Positions 48,920 through 57,093 of a stretch of 64,000 bases of DNA are shown here, one piece after another. The DNA is taken from the NCBI RefSeq assembly GCF_900240265.1, contig NZ_LT964739.1, positions 239,126 to 303,125 on the forward strand, given 5' to 3'. The notes beneath the pieces are model-generated. The model ran no database searches. It was given only the letters and a program-made list of their open reading frames with translations, and had not been told where the DNA came from. Positions within the stretch are counted from its first letter, which is position 1, and the number at the start of each line of letters is the position of its first letter. The translations under genes were made by a program, and so were the position numbers. The DNA comes from Galactobacillus timonensis. Lineage in GTDB: Bacteria > Bacillota_I > Bacilli_A > Erysipelotrichales > Erysipelotrichaceae.

Positions 48920-49034
48920 TAATCTTTCTAGATCCTCACGGATCATTCAGATTATACAATCAGTGCAACACTGTGCAAAACCGGCTTTAATGTTTTTGAT
49001 ACATTGCGTATTTCAATCATGACCCCCTCCGTAC

Positions 49035-49300
49035 AAAAAAACGTCCTCATCATGCCTATGCATGACAAGGACGAAAACAGTTCCGCGTTACCACCTTGTA
49101 TTTACAGATACATCACTGCACCTGCCTCACAGAGTACCAACATACCCTTTTCCTGTAACGGGAAATCCCGTCATGGCCTACTCTCGTTCAGCCATGCAGC
49201 TCCAAGACCATCTTCACCAGCCTTCAGCCTGATCCCTTTCACCAAGCGGGAACTCTCTGCTAAGACGTTCAGCGGGTTACTCTTCTCTTCGTCGCTTTCT
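49035..49300 (-). ncRNA. T-box riboswitch, methionine specific, of metNIQ
   Basis: Leader RNA that senses uncharged tRNA. On the minus strand the T-box GGTGGTAACGCGGAA (49081-49095) precedes a strong terminator stem (49042-49073, GTCCTTGTCATGC with GCATGATGAGGAC) and a seven-T run. Stem I elements include GAGAGT-AGG (AGTAGG at 49177-49182) and a GAGCTGC-ATG-GCTGAA loop whose ATG (49193-49195) is the likely specifier. With metN just downstream this matches a Met-tRNA T-box. Exact stem I boundaries are approximate. Confidence 0.9.
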
Positions 49301-49307
49301 GATTGAA

Positions 49308-49336
49308 AGTTTATCCACGGCCATTTGGGATGTCAA
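49308..49336 (-). promoter_or_regulatory. Promoter of the metNIQ T-box transcript
   Basis: TTGACA (49331-49336), a 17-base spacer and TAAACT (49308-49313) on the minus strand. Transcription should start near 49300, at the first bases of the T-box. The second IS ends 17 bases upstream of the -35 box and leaves it intact. Confidence 0.7.
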
Positions 49337-49388
49337 TGAAAGAAATAAAGAAAAAATCCTCATTTGCACCAGGGTGGTATTCATAGGC

Positions 49389-50420
49389 TTATTTATTGAC
49401 ATTTTTAGCCATCCGGTCCCGATATCGCACTTTTCCTGGTGCGTTTAGCGCCATGTTGAGAAATAAGTCGATCTTTTCATACCTGTTGTCCGGCTTGGAA
49501 AGAATGAACCAGATCAGATTCATCCAGTCTTGTAGATCTTCTCTGTTGTATCCTCCATGCATGCGCATGTATTGCTTTACCAGAGCATGAAGGTTGTTGA
49601 TCTTGTCTAACGGATTCTTTTCGTCAGGCAATCCCTTCGTTTCTTTTGTGAGATGGATCTCTTCTGACAGACCCAGTTTCTCGATCAGAACAGAATGAGA
49701 ATTGTCACCATCATGAATCAGTTCGGAGCCTGGCTGTATATGATTTCCGAGCGCCGCCCATGTGCTTTTGCGGGAGGGCTTGGAGACATGTTCAACTATG
49801 ATGAGGTTTGTCCCGTGCCCGTCGTGTGCTGCGACAACACAAATCTTATTCTTTGATATGCCGCGAAGTTTCTTTCCGTCTTTCGTAATCGTTCTTCTCT
49901 TTATGACAGGGAAGAACATTTCATCAAGGTATATTTTCCCTTTGAGCACAATGTTATCCTGAATTCCATTCAGAACGAAAAATACCTTTTTCAGCCAGTA
50001 TCTGCCTGTGCTTTCGGCGTTTCGATTATCCCTGGCAGATGAATTAATAGAATGAAATTCAAACAGATACAGAAGATATTCAATCCATTCGGAGATTGGA
50101 ATCTTCCGATCATCAAATATTGTGTTGGTAATAGGTGAAAACTTATGCCCGCAATCATGGCAGAGGTAACAGCGCATGCCATTCTTATAAAAACCATACT
50201 TAATGAAATTCGTGCTGCCGCAATGCGGGCAGGATTCAATATTTCTGTTATTCAGAAATTTGATTTCATCTGCCGAAAACTCTGGGTGTTTGGCATCATA
50301 CCATTCGTGAATGGTATGGGAAATGAGCTTTTGAGAATCTGAAATGTCATGGTACTTGTCCCATTCGAGCTTTCTCAAAGACCGTCCCCAGAAGTGACGG
50401 TTCTTCTTGAAATTATTCAT
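49389..50420 (-). CDS. Transposase, IS1595-like
   Basis: A 343-residue transposase. The zinc ribbon (CPHCGSTNFIKYGFYKNG, then CYLCHDCGHKF) is followed by a DDE core: Asp in IYLDEMFFP, Asp in LIHDGDNSHS, and a final NNLHALVKQYMRMHGGY block. ATG 50420 (MNNFKKNRHFWG) comes five bases after the pseudoknot. An in-frame upstream extension to 50528 runs through both arms of the structure and is unlikely to be translated. Shares gene layout and the MNN start with the transposase in metN. Confidence 0.8.
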   Translation of the reverse strand: MNNFKKNRHFWGRSLRKLEWDKYHDISDSQKLISHTIHEWYDAKHPEFSADEIKFLNNRNIESCPHCGSTNFIKYGFYKNGMRCYLCHDCGHKFSPITNTIFDDRKIPISEWIEYLLYLFEFHSINSSARDNRNAESTGRYWLKKVFFVLNGIQDNIVLKGKIYLDEMFFPVIKRRTITKDGKKLRGISKNKICVVAAHDGHGTNLIIVEHVSKPSRKSTWAALGNHIQPGSELIHDGDNSHSVLIEKLGLSEEIHLTKETKGLPDEKNPLDKINNLHALVKQYMRMHGGYNREDLQDWMNLIWFILSKPDNRYEKIDLFLNMALNAPGKVRYRDRMAKNVNK

Positions 50421-50424
50421 TTGT

Positions 50425-50497
50425 TTGGCGGTTTGAAGTTTCCAGGAGTTGACTAACGAAACCGCCAAGTCAGCGCTAATCAACTCCTGGAGACTTC
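50425..50497 (-). ncRNA. Pseudoknot-forming leader of the second transposase mRNA
   Basis: TTGGCGGTTT (50425-50434) pairs perfectly with AAACCGCCAA (50459-50468). GAAGTTTCCAGGAGTTGA (50435-50452) pairs with 50480-50497 at 17 of 18 positions, the mismatch being compatible with a G-U pair in RNA. The arms are in the order B', A', B, A, as in the other IS. The two structures share no obvious sequence, so the fold, not the bases, is kept. Confidence 0.75.
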
Positions 50498-50652
50498 CTG
50501 ATCTGTCCCCTTTCCAGGACACGATCATTATAGCCCGGGATCAGAACTGCAACCCGTTCTTCCACCACCTTGGTGCAAATGAGGATTTATAAAGAATTTC
50601 TGAAAAGTCGAAAACAAAGAAATAAAAGATGAAACATTTTTCAAGCAAGTAA

Positions 50653-52023
50653 TCAGGCAGCCTGCATCTGATGTGCCCGCTTCTCATCGGCAATGACATG
50701 TTCTGCATGAAGATAGGCAAGACGGCACGTCGGAAGAATGTACAGATCGGCCGCAATCCAAGCAGCCGGATCGGCAAAGCAGACCGCCGTATAGCCGTAC
50801 TTCGGCACCAGCAGAACACTGATTGCAATCCGGGCAATCATCTCAAATACGCCGGACAATATCGCCCGCCGCGACCAGCCAAGCCCCTGTGTAGAATAGC
50901 GGAACACATTGAGAAAGCCCAGAATCACAAAGAACTTCGAAATCGTACGCAGATACTGGGCACCTGCCGCAATAACCGCCTGGTTGTCCGCAGAGACGAA
51001 AATCGAAACAAAGAACGGCGCAAACAGCTGCATCAGTATGCCGCTGGCAATTCCCCACACCGTCGCCGCAGCTCCACCGACCAATAATCCTCTCCGGATC
51101 CGGTCCGCATCACCATAGCCGTAGTTCTGTGACGCAAAGGTACATACCGCCGTCGCCAGCGCATCAAAGGGACACTGCATCACATTGTTGATCTTCGAAC
51201 CGGCCGCAAACCCGGACACATACGTCGTTCCCAGCGTATTGTTCGCCGTCTGCATCACCATACAGCCAATGGCCGTGATCGAATACTGCAGTCCCATCGG
51301 CACACCCATATTGAGCATCCGCAGCGCATGACTGCGGTCCAGTTTCCTCTCATCTCTGCGGATATGAAGCACCTCATACTTCTGTACAACGACCGCAAGA
51401 CAAAGCAGACCCGAAAGTCCCTGCGAAAAGATCGTCGCAAACGCTGCGCCGCTTACGCCCCACTTCAGCACCAGAATGCAGAAGAAGTCGAGGCCGATAT
51501 TCAACAGAGAACTGAAGGCAAGAAACAGAAACGGCGTCCGGGAATCGCCAATCGCCCGCAGAATCGCGCTGATGTAGTTGTACAGCAGCGTACAGGGAAT
51601 ACCAAGAAAGATGATGAGCAGATAGCTGCAGCTGTCCGCAAAGATTTCAGCAGGCGCCTTGAGCATCGTGATGATTCCACGGCACAGCAGCGCACACACA
51701 ATCGTCAGCACAATGGCGAAGACGGCCGTAATCACTGCGCCGTGATAAACGTACCGCCGCATTTCAGAATGACGCCCGGCTCCGAATTCGGTCGCAATCG
51801 GAATCGCAAAGCCGCAGGCAATGCCGATGCAGAAGCCGAGCACCAGAAACTGAACCGAACTCGATACGCCAACCGCCGCCAGCGCATTGGCCCCGAGCGT
51901 CTGCCCGACAATCGCCGCATCCGCCATGTTGTAAGCCTGCTGAAACAAATTTCCAAATAACAGCGGCAGCATAAACCGCATGATCAGAGGAAACGGCTTT
52001 CCTTCTGTCAACGATCCACTCAT
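50653..52023 (-). CDS. MATE-family efflux pump
   Basis: A 456-residue MATE transporter with about 12 membrane segments (LIMRFMLPLLFGNLFQQAYN and NMADAAIVGQTLGANALAAV at the start; IPIATEFGAGRHSE, later LGVPMGLQYSITAIGCMVMQ-like second half). Drug or metabolite export is expected. ATG 52023 is preferred to 52029: a run of nine G lies 7 bases upstream of it. Upstream G-tract length could change spacing or strength of the ribosome-binding site. Confidence 0.88.
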   Translation of the reverse strand: MSGSLTEGKPFPLIMRFMLPLLFGNLFQQAYNMADAAIVGQTLGANALAAVGVSSSVQFLVLGFCIGIACGFAIPIATEFGAGRHSEMRRYVYHGAVITAVFAIVLTIVCALLCRGIITMLKAPAEIFADSCSYLLIIFLGIPCTLLYNYISAILRAIGDSRTPFLFLAFSSLLNIGLDFFCILVLKWGVSGAAFATIFSQGLSGLLCLAVVVQKYEVLHIRRDERKLDRSHALRMLNMGVPMGLQYSITAIGCMVMQTANNTLGTTYVSGFAAGSKINNVMQCPFDALATAVCTFASQNYGYGDADRIRRGLLVGGAAATVWGIASGILMQLFAPFFVSIFVSADNQAVIAAGAQYLRTISKFFVILGFLNVFRYSTQGLGWSRRAILSGVFEMIARIAISVLLVPKYGYTAVCFADPAAWIAADLYILPTCRLAYLHAEHVIADEKRAHQMQAA

Positions 52024-52030
52024 ATCCATT

Positions 52031-52039
52031 CCCCCCCCC
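52031..52039 (-). repeat. Nine-G homopolymer at the MATE ribosome-binding site
   Basis: A run of nine G on the coding strand forms the Shine-Dalgarno region of the MATE gene. Such tracts slip during replication and can switch expression. Confidence 0.6.
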
Positions 52040-52109
52040 GCATGTTGTATGCGCGAAATGAAATTATAGAATCTTCCGCACCTGTGTAAAGAAAAAACGC
52101 ATAAGAAAA

Positions 52110-52127
52110 CCAGCGCCGCAGCGCTGG
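52110..52127 (-). terminator. Terminator of the CarD-like gene
   Basis: On the minus strand CCAGCGC pairs with GCGCTGG across CGCA-type loop, followed by TTTTCTTATGCGTTTTTT. It lies between the CarD-like gene and the MATE gene. Confidence 0.8.
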
Positions 52128-52140
52128 CATAGATACAGGA

Positions 52141-52704
52141 TCAAGCGGCCTCGGCAGCCTTCTTCCTTCTGGCTGCCGGCTTCTTCTTTGACTCCTTTGT
52201 GTCCTTCTGGCTGACAGCCTTTTCGACTTCCGCATTGAAGTAAGCCTTGCAGTCTTCGGGACTCATGTTCAGGACATAGGACAGCTCATTGTACAGATAG
52301 GTCTCCGCCTTATCGAGATACTCTTCATCAATGCTCGCCGTCTTCTTGTGATTCTGTTCCCGCATCGCATTGCGCATGTAGGTCGTCTTAATGACGGTGA
52401 TCAGATCCTCCAGAGAATCCCCCTTCATCACGGCCGCATACTGCGAACGCATATTGGCAGGCTTTGACTCAAGTGTATCCACATCCGGGACCTTCTCGAT
52501 CAGCTCCTGCAGCTGCTTCTTCGTGATCAGATTGCGCAGGTGTCCGCCCTTGTTGGAAACAGGCACGGTCATTGTCATACTTCCGTTTGCCTGAACCATC
52601 GGCTCCAGTACATAGCAATCCTCTCCGGTGAGCGGATGCTTGGCCATGCCAACGACTTTGCACACATTCCGGCGGTAAACTACAGTATCTCCGACTTTAT
52701 ACAT
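52141..52704 (-). CDS. CarD-family RNA polymerase-binding regulator
   Basis: A 187-residue protein with an N-terminal CarD/TRCF RNA-polymerase-interacting domain (MYKVGDTVVYRRNVCKVVGM, then YVLEP and TMTVPVSNKGGHLRNLI) and a helical C-terminal domain (about 75-160) that binds DNA near the promoter in this family. It ends in a Lys/Arg/Ala-rich tail (KKKPAARRKKAAEAA) like a histone-like arm. It stabilises open complexes at many promoters. Monocistronic, with a palindrome TTAACCGGTTAA in its leader and a strong terminator. Confidence 0.85.
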   Translation of the reverse strand: MYKVGDTVVYRRNVCKVVGMAKHPLTGEDCYVLEPMVQANGSMTMTVPVSNKGGHLRNLITKKQLQELIEKVPDVDTLESKPANMRSQYAAVMKGDSLEDLITVIKTTYMRNAMREQNHKKTASIDEEYLDKAETYLYNELSYVLNMSPEDCKAYFNAEVEKAVSQKDTKESKKKPAARRKKAAEAA

Positions 52705-52723
52705 GCAGAGACCTCGCTTTCTA

Positions 52724-52735
52724 TTAACCGGTTAA
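52724..52735. promoter_or_regulatory. Palindrome in the CarD-like gene leader
   Basis: TTAACCGGTTAA is a perfect 12-bp palindrome 20 bases before the start codon, just after a TACAAT -10-like word. It could be an operator. Confidence 0.4.
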
Positions 52736-52783
52736 ATTGTAGCACATTTTCACAATTTCTGCGATATATGCTTGCATGGTAGC

Positions 52784-54604
52784 TCACTCAACCGTAACTG
52801 ATTTGGCGAGATTCCGCGGCTTATCAATATCCCTTCCCTTTTCCTTCGCAGCCGCATACGCAAACAATTGCAGCACGATCGCCGCCGGAATGCTCACGAG
52901 CTCCGGATCACATTTCGGCAGCCGCACGACATGCGTAAAGCCGCTGGCATCCGCATCGGGATTCGTCACCAGAATGACCCGTGCCCCACGGGCAATCGTC
53001 TCCTGAATATTCGAGATCGTCTTGGCCGCAACATCCGGCTGCGTCGCCAAGGCAATTACGATCGTACCGTTCTCGATCAAGGCAATCGGACCATGCTTCA
53101 GCTCGCCAGCATAATAGGCATCCGCATGAATGTACGATATTTCCTTCAGCTTCAATGCCCCTTCCAGTGCACTTGGATAGTCGAGCTGTCTGCCGATGAA
53201 GTAGGCATCCCGCTGATCCTTCAGATACGCCGCATACGACGTCATCTGATCTTCAAGGGACAGTGCCGCTTCCGCAGCCGCCGGCAGCTGCGACAGCTCC
53301 CTGAGACGATCCTCCAGATCATCCACCGGATCCCCGGTCAGCTGCGCAATCTTCAAATCCACCAGATGCAGCAGAACCAGCTGCGTCGTATAGGCCTTCG
53401 TCGACGCTACCGAGATCTCCGGCCCCGCACAGGTATAGAGAACCGCATCACACAGCCGCGCAATCGAAGAGCCCAGCACATTGACAACGCCCAGCGTCGG
53501 GCAGTGCATCTTCTTTGCCAGCTTGATGGCCGCAATCGTATCTGCCGTTTCACCGGATTGCGAAATGGCGATCACCAGCGTATGTTCATCGATCCGCGGA
53601 TGGGCATAGCGAAACTCACTCGCCGGAAGGGCATGGGCATAGAGCGGCGTCAGACGCCGTAACAGTGTCGAAGCATAAATGCCCGCATGATAAGCCGTCC
53701 CGCAGGCGATGAAGACAACCTCCCGCAGCATCGTCCAATCAACGGCCATTGCCTCCAGCTCATTCAGCTTCAGCTCATGCGCCCCGATTCTTCCCCGAAG
53801 CGTTTCACGGATCGCTTCCGGCTGCTCATGGATCTCCTTAAGCATGAACGAGTCATAGCCGCCCTTCTGTGCCGCTTCAAGATCGTACGGAATTTCCACC
53901 GGCACCAGCGGTTTCTCATTGCCGTCCGCATCGAACAGCTTCACTCCGTCCGGCCGCAGCACTGCCATATCCCCATCGTCCATCAAACAGATCTGATGTG
54001 TATAGGCGAGCATCGCCGGCGCATCGGAAGCACAGAAGGAACCCGCTTCATTGTGTCCAAGCACCATCGGACTTTCCTTGCGCGCCGTATAGATCGTATC
54101 GGGTTCAAAGGCTGTCACAATGCACAGGGCCCAGCTGCCCTCCAGCTGCCCCAGCGTCTTCTTCAGTGCCTCGAGCATCACACCGCTCTGTCTGTATTCA
54201 TAATCGAGCAGATGAACGACGGCTTCACTGTCGGTTGCCGACTGAAAGACATAGCCAAGCCTTTCAAGCTTCTCCTTCAGAGCAGTGTAATTTTCAATGA
54301 TGCCGTTATGAACCAGGGAAATGGTGCCGTCCGCATTCGTATGGGGATGCGCATTGAGATTGCTCGGAACGCCATGCGTCGCCCAGCGCGTATGGCCGAT
54401 GCCGCAGGTCTGGTTACAGTTCTTCTGGTCGATGATTGCTTCCAGCTCCTTGAGGCGGCCTTTGGCCTTCCACGTTTTCAGACCCGTACCATCCGCAAGT
54501 GTAATGCCCGCCGAATCATAGCCCCGGTATTCCAGCCTGGCCAGACCCTGCAGTAAAAATGGCAAAGCACGTTCTTTGCCGGTGAATCCTGCGATTCCAC
54601 ACAT
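52784..54604 (-). CDS. glmS: Glucosamine-fructose-6-phosphate aminotransferase
   Basis: Makes glucosamine-6-phosphate from fructose-6-phosphate and glutamine, the first step to UDP-GlcNAc. The 606-residue protein has the N-terminal glutaminase domain with the catalytic Cys2 (MCGIAGFTG) and two SIS domains (HALPASEFRYAHPRIDEHTL, ISQSGETADTIAA, then KTISNIQETIARGA), ending in the conserved DKPRNLAKSVTVE. GGAGG lies 9 bases before ATG 54604. The 5' leader holds the glmS ribozyme, so feedback by the product is expected. Confidence 0.97.
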   Translation of the reverse strand: MCGIAGFTGKERALPFLLQGLARLEYRGYDSAGITLADGTGLKTWKAKGRLKELEAIIDQKNCNQTCGIGHTRWATHGVPSNLNAHPHTNADGTISLVHNGIIENYTALKEKLERLGYVFQSATDSEAVVHLLDYEYRQSGVMLEALKKTLGQLEGSWALCIVTAFEPDTIYTARKESPMVLGHNEAGSFCASDAPAMLAYTHQICLMDDGDMAVLRPDGVKLFDADGNEKPLVPVEIPYDLEAAQKGGYDSFMLKEIHEQPEAIRETLRGRIGAHELKLNELEAMAVDWTMLREVVFIACGTAYHAGIYASTLLRRLTPLYAHALPASEFRYAHPRIDEHTLVIAISQSGETADTIAAIKLAKKMHCPTLGVVNVLGSSIARLCDAVLYTCAGPEISVASTKAYTTQLVLLHLVDLKIAQLTGDPVDDLEDRLRELSQLPAAAEAALSLEDQMTSYAAYLKDQRDAYFIGRQLDYPSALEGALKLKEISYIHADAYYAGELKHGPIALIENGTIVIALATQPDVAAKTISNIQETIARGARVILVTNPDADASGFTHVVRLPKCDPELVSIPAAIVLQLFAYAAAKEKGRDIDKPRNLAKSVTVE

Positions 54605-54624
54605 AAAAAGATATCCTCCGTTTT

Positions 54625-54775
54625 GACTGCGAAGGATACCGAATGGATCTGTTCAGCCCTCACGGACTGTTTTTTCCCATTGTTCAGGCCGTATCCAGCC
54701 TCCGGGCCATCCGCCGAATATTTCGATCGGCCCGGTCCTCGTCAACTGCTGAACATCAGCAGTCCAGGCGCTCCG
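54625..54775 (-). ncRNA. glmS ribozyme/riboswitch
   Basis: Glucosamine-6-phosphate-activated self-cleaving RNA in the glmS leader. On the minus strand the core begins AGCGCCTGGACT (A at 54772; cleavage expected between 54772 and 54771), with the GACGAGG core word at 54737-54743, then the P3-type CCGGGCC/GGCCCGG stem and the ending GGGAAAAAAC region. The 3' limit is approximate. Confidence 0.92.
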
Positions 54776-54804
54776 TTTCACTACAATTCATTCGCAGTAA
54801 CCGT

Positions 54805-54810
54805 ATTATA
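54805..54810 (-). promoter_or_regulatory. Promoter -10 box of glmS
   Basis: TATAAT on the minus strand, about 33 bases before the ribozyme cleavage site. A weak TTTTCC -35 lies 18 bases upstream. Confidence 0.6.
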
Positions 54811-54837
54811 CCGCAAACGGTCCCCGCCGGAAAACGC

Positions 54838-56055
54838 CTAGAGCACCTGCACCAGGAAGAACTTCAGATAGTCCGTCTCCGGGATCGAAAGAATCACCGG
54901 ATGATCAAAGGCCGCATGACGCTCCTCAATGACACGCACCGATACGCCGGCCGCCCTGCCCGCATCCTTGAGCATTTCACGGAACTCCTGGGTCGGCATG
55001 AAGTGCGAGCAGCTCGCTGTCGCAAGATACCCGCCCCGCGGCAGCAGCCGCATCGCCAGCGTATTGATCTTTTCATAGCCCGTACGTGCATGTTCAAAGG
55101 TGCGGCGGCTCTTGGTAAAAGCAGGCGGGTCGAGAATGATGAAATCATAGTACGCATGTTCACTCACCAGCTTCGGCAGCAGTTCCATCAGATCCGCCTG
55201 CACGAATTCGATGTCATCCTCCATGTGATTGAGAGCCGCATTCTCCTTCGCCATCGCAAGTGCACTTTCCGAAATATCGACTGCCGTCACATGCGAAGCA
55301 CCGCCGGCAACTGCATTCATCGCAAATGATCCGGTGTGCGTGCAGCAGTCCAGAACCTTTCTGCCCTTTGCCAGCGGACGGATCGCCACCCGGTTGTACT
55401 TCTGATCCAGGAAGAAACCGGTCTTCTGTCCGTTTTCTACGTCAACTTTGTACAGGATCCCGTTTTCATTGATGACGGTGATGCAGGAATCCGGATGGCT
55501 TTCCCCATACCATCCCTTGTACTGGGGCAGACCCTCCTTCTTTCGCAGTTCGCCTTCGTTGCGCTCATAGATGCCATGGATCTCTTCTCCCATTGCCCTG
55601 AGTTCAGTAAGCAGAGCATCGTAGATCACATTCTTCTTCTGTTCTGTGCCATAGCTCAGTACTTCGGATACGAGAATGTCATTGTAGCGGTCCACTGTCA
55701 GCCCCGGCAGACCGTCCGCCTCCCCATGAATCAGGCGGCAGGCCGAGAACTGATCACCCATCACATCCTTGCGATAGGAAAGTGCATAGTGTACGCGGCG
55801 CGCAAAGAAGGCATCCGAAAAGGTTTCGTTAGCGTTGTTGTCCAGAATCCGGATTCGGATCTGTGAAAGCTGCGACCAGAAGCCGGTCCCAAGATAGTTT
55901 CCTTTGGCTCCCGTCACATCGACCAGACTGCCGTTTTCAACCGCTTCCGGCTGCGCAGTAATTTCTTCGGCATAGACCCATGGGTGGCCCTCCTTAATCC
56001 GGTTCTCCTGCTTCCGGGTGACGGTGACAGCTGGAAATGGTCTTGGTTTTTTCAT
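54838..56055 (-). CDS. SAM-dependent rRNA cytosine methyltransferase, RlmI-like
   Basis: A 405-residue protein with an N-terminal PUA domain (KEGHPWVYAEEITAQ, later KGNYLGTGFWS) and a Rossmann methyltransferase domain: SAM-site DCCTHTGSFAMNAVAGGAS near residue 230, VTAVDISESALAMAKENAAL, and the catalytic-loop DPPAFTKSRRTFEH. It resembles RlmI (m5C in 23S rRNA); the target base is inferred from the family. ATG 56055 starts MKKPRPFPAV; the frame to 56085 adds an Arg-rich unlikely leader. Its stop lies before the glmS promoter, with which it is on the same strand. Confidence 0.88.
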   Translation of the reverse strand: MKKPRPFPAVTVTRKQENRIKEGHPWVYAEEITAQPEAVENGSLVDVTGAKGNYLGTGFWSQLSQIRIRILDNNANETFSDAFFARRVHYALSYRKDVMGDQFSACRLIHGEADGLPGLTVDRYNDILVSEVLSYGTEQKKNVIYDALLTELRAMGEEIHGIYERNEGELRKKEGLPQYKGWYGESHPDSCITVINENGILYKVDVENGQKTGFFLDQKYNRVAIRPLAKGRKVLDCCTHTGSFAMNAVAGGASHVTAVDISESALAMAKENAALNHMEDDIEFVQADLMELLPKLVSEHAYYDFIILDPPAFTKSRRTFEHARTGYEKINTLAMRLLPRGGYLATASCSHFMPTQEFREMLKDAGRAAGVSVRVIEERHAAFDHPVILSIPETDYLKFFLVQVL

Positions 56056-56102
56056 AATGCGTCTGCCTCTTTCTGTTCCTACCACTTTAGCATATCCGCA
56101 AA

Positions 56103-56131
56103 AATGCTCCGCCGAAACGGAGCATTTTCAC
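56103..56131 (-). terminator. Terminator of the nucleoside ABC operon
   Basis: ATGCTCCG (56105-56112) pairs perfectly with CGGAGCAT (56119-56126), with T-runs on both sides, so it can act in either direction. It separates the ABC genes from the rlmI-type gene. Confidence 0.85.
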
Positions 56132-56151
56132 GAAGATTCCAATGATATGTT

Positions 56152-57093
56152 TCAGCGCTTTCCCTGATCGTAAGGAACGCCTTCGGCCTTTGGAGCCGCA
56201 GAGTTCTCAGACGTAAAGGCAAGGACAATCAGCGAAATAATGTACGGCAGCATATTGTAGACCGTCCCCGGAATGTTGAGGGCCTGCAGGAAGCCGATAC
56301 CCATATAGACATTGGAAAGGGCACGGAAGAAACCGAACAAAAGTGCCGTCAGCGCAATCCGGTGCGGCTTCCACTGACCGAAAATCATAACCGCAAGAGC
56401 CAGGAAACCAAAGCCGGCGACCCCGACCTCAAACTTCCACTGTGAGACGCCGGAGGTAATGTAGGCTGCGCCGCCAAGGCCGCCAAGCATTCCCGAAATC
56501 AATACACCTGCCCAGCGCATCTTATATACGTCGATGCCGACAGAAGCGGCAGCCTGCGGATTTTCGCCGCAGGAGCGCAGACGCAGTCCGAATTTCGACT
56601 TATAGAGAACGATATAGGCAACAATCAGAGCGATCAGAGCGCCGACCATGAACCAGGTAAATTCCATATTCCCGATATGGATCAGCAGCTTCTTCTTCGG
56701 CTCCACATAAGTCAGAATCGAAGAAACGTTCTGCGAATCGATGCTCGAATTGTAGGTGCGCACGATAATGACAGCCAGCGCTGTCGCAATCAGGTTCAGT
56801 GCGGTTCCGACAAGCGTCTGATCCGCTTTGAAGTTAATGCATGCGGCAGCCAGAAGAATACTGTAGAGAACGCCGAACAGAACCGCCATCCCGAATACGG
56901 CAAGAACCTCAAGGGCCGCGGGCGTTGTTTCGGCAAGCAGATCCATGGCCAGAGCACCGCCCAGGCCGCCCATAACCATGATGCCTTCCAGACCCAGGTT
57001 AATGACGCCGGAATGCTCCGAGAAGCAGCCGCCCAGTGCTGTCAGCGAGAGAACAGCCGCAAAAATGATTGTGTACTGTACTAACAGAGTCAT
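56152..57093 (-). CDS. ABC transporter permease, nucleoside type (second)
   Basis: A 313-residue inner-membrane permease of the BMP-linked nucleoside uptake family (like B. subtilis NupQ). About eight hydrophobic segments; conserved features are SEHSGVINLGLEGIMVMGG near the N-terminus and GVSQWKFEVGVAGFGFLALA near 220. It overlaps the first permease gene by 4 bases (ATGA) and is the last gene of the operon. Confidence 0.88.
   Translation of the reverse strand: MTLLVQYTIIFAAVLSLTALGGCFSEHSGVINLGLEGIMVMGGLGGALAMDLLAETTPAALEVLAVFGMAVLFGVLYSILLAAACINFKADQTLVGTALNLIATALAVIIVRTYNSSIDSQNVSSILTYVEPKKKLLIHIGNMEFTWFMVGALIALIVAYIVLYKSKFGLRLRSCGENPQAAASVGIDVYKMRWAGVLISGMLGGLGGAAYITSGVSQWKFEVGVAGFGFLALAVMIFGQWKPHRIALTALLFGFFRALSNVYMGIGFLQALNIPGTVYNMLPYIISLIVLAFTSENSAAPKAEGVPYDQGKR

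Larger units (their letters stand above)
47790..48988 (-). mobile_element. Insertion sequence inside metN (IS1595-like)
   Basis: 1,199 bp with 27-bp perfect terminal inverted repeats that start AAAGCCGGTTTTGCACAGTG. The 7-bp sequence AATGTTT is duplicated at 47783-47789 and 48989-48995. One transposase gene fills it. The family call rests on the zinc-ribbon plus ISXO2/IS1595-type DDE core and is tentative. The clean target duplication and perfect ends point to a recent insertion. Confidence 0.9.
46714..49020 (-). pseudogene. metN: Methionine ABC ATPase gene split by an insertion sequence
   Basis: The gene starts at ATG 49020 (after GGAGGGGG) with MIEIRNVSKT and is cut after codon 10 by the IS at 47790-48988. 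Removing the IS and one 7-bp target copy (AATGTTT) restores codons for MIEIRNVSKTFHLKDQTIAA, VKEVSLKIG with no frame change, 366 residues in all. The distal part (47782-46714) keeps Walker A GYSGAGKST, the signature LSGGQKQRVAIARAL, Walker B ILLSDEAT and the MetN C-terminal NIL domain. An in-frame GTG at 47754 has no visible Shine-Dalgarno, so restart would be weak and would lack the first strand of the ATPase core. Confidence 0.92.
49353..50588 (-). mobile_element. Insertion sequence upstream of the met T-box (same family)
   Basis: About 1,236 bp. The ends share an inverted repeat of about 25 bp beginning AAATCCTCATTTGCACCA (left from 49354, right ending 50588), with one mismatch. An 8-bp target duplication ATAAAGAA occurs at 49345-49352 and 50589-50596; one extra A lies at the left junction. 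It carries one transposase and the pseudoknot leader. Confidence 0.9.

Noticed and set aside
48844..48946. N-terminal extension of the transposase in metN (34 more codons)
   Set aside because: It would translate through the pseudoknot; the related transposase starts at the same relative place with MNN.
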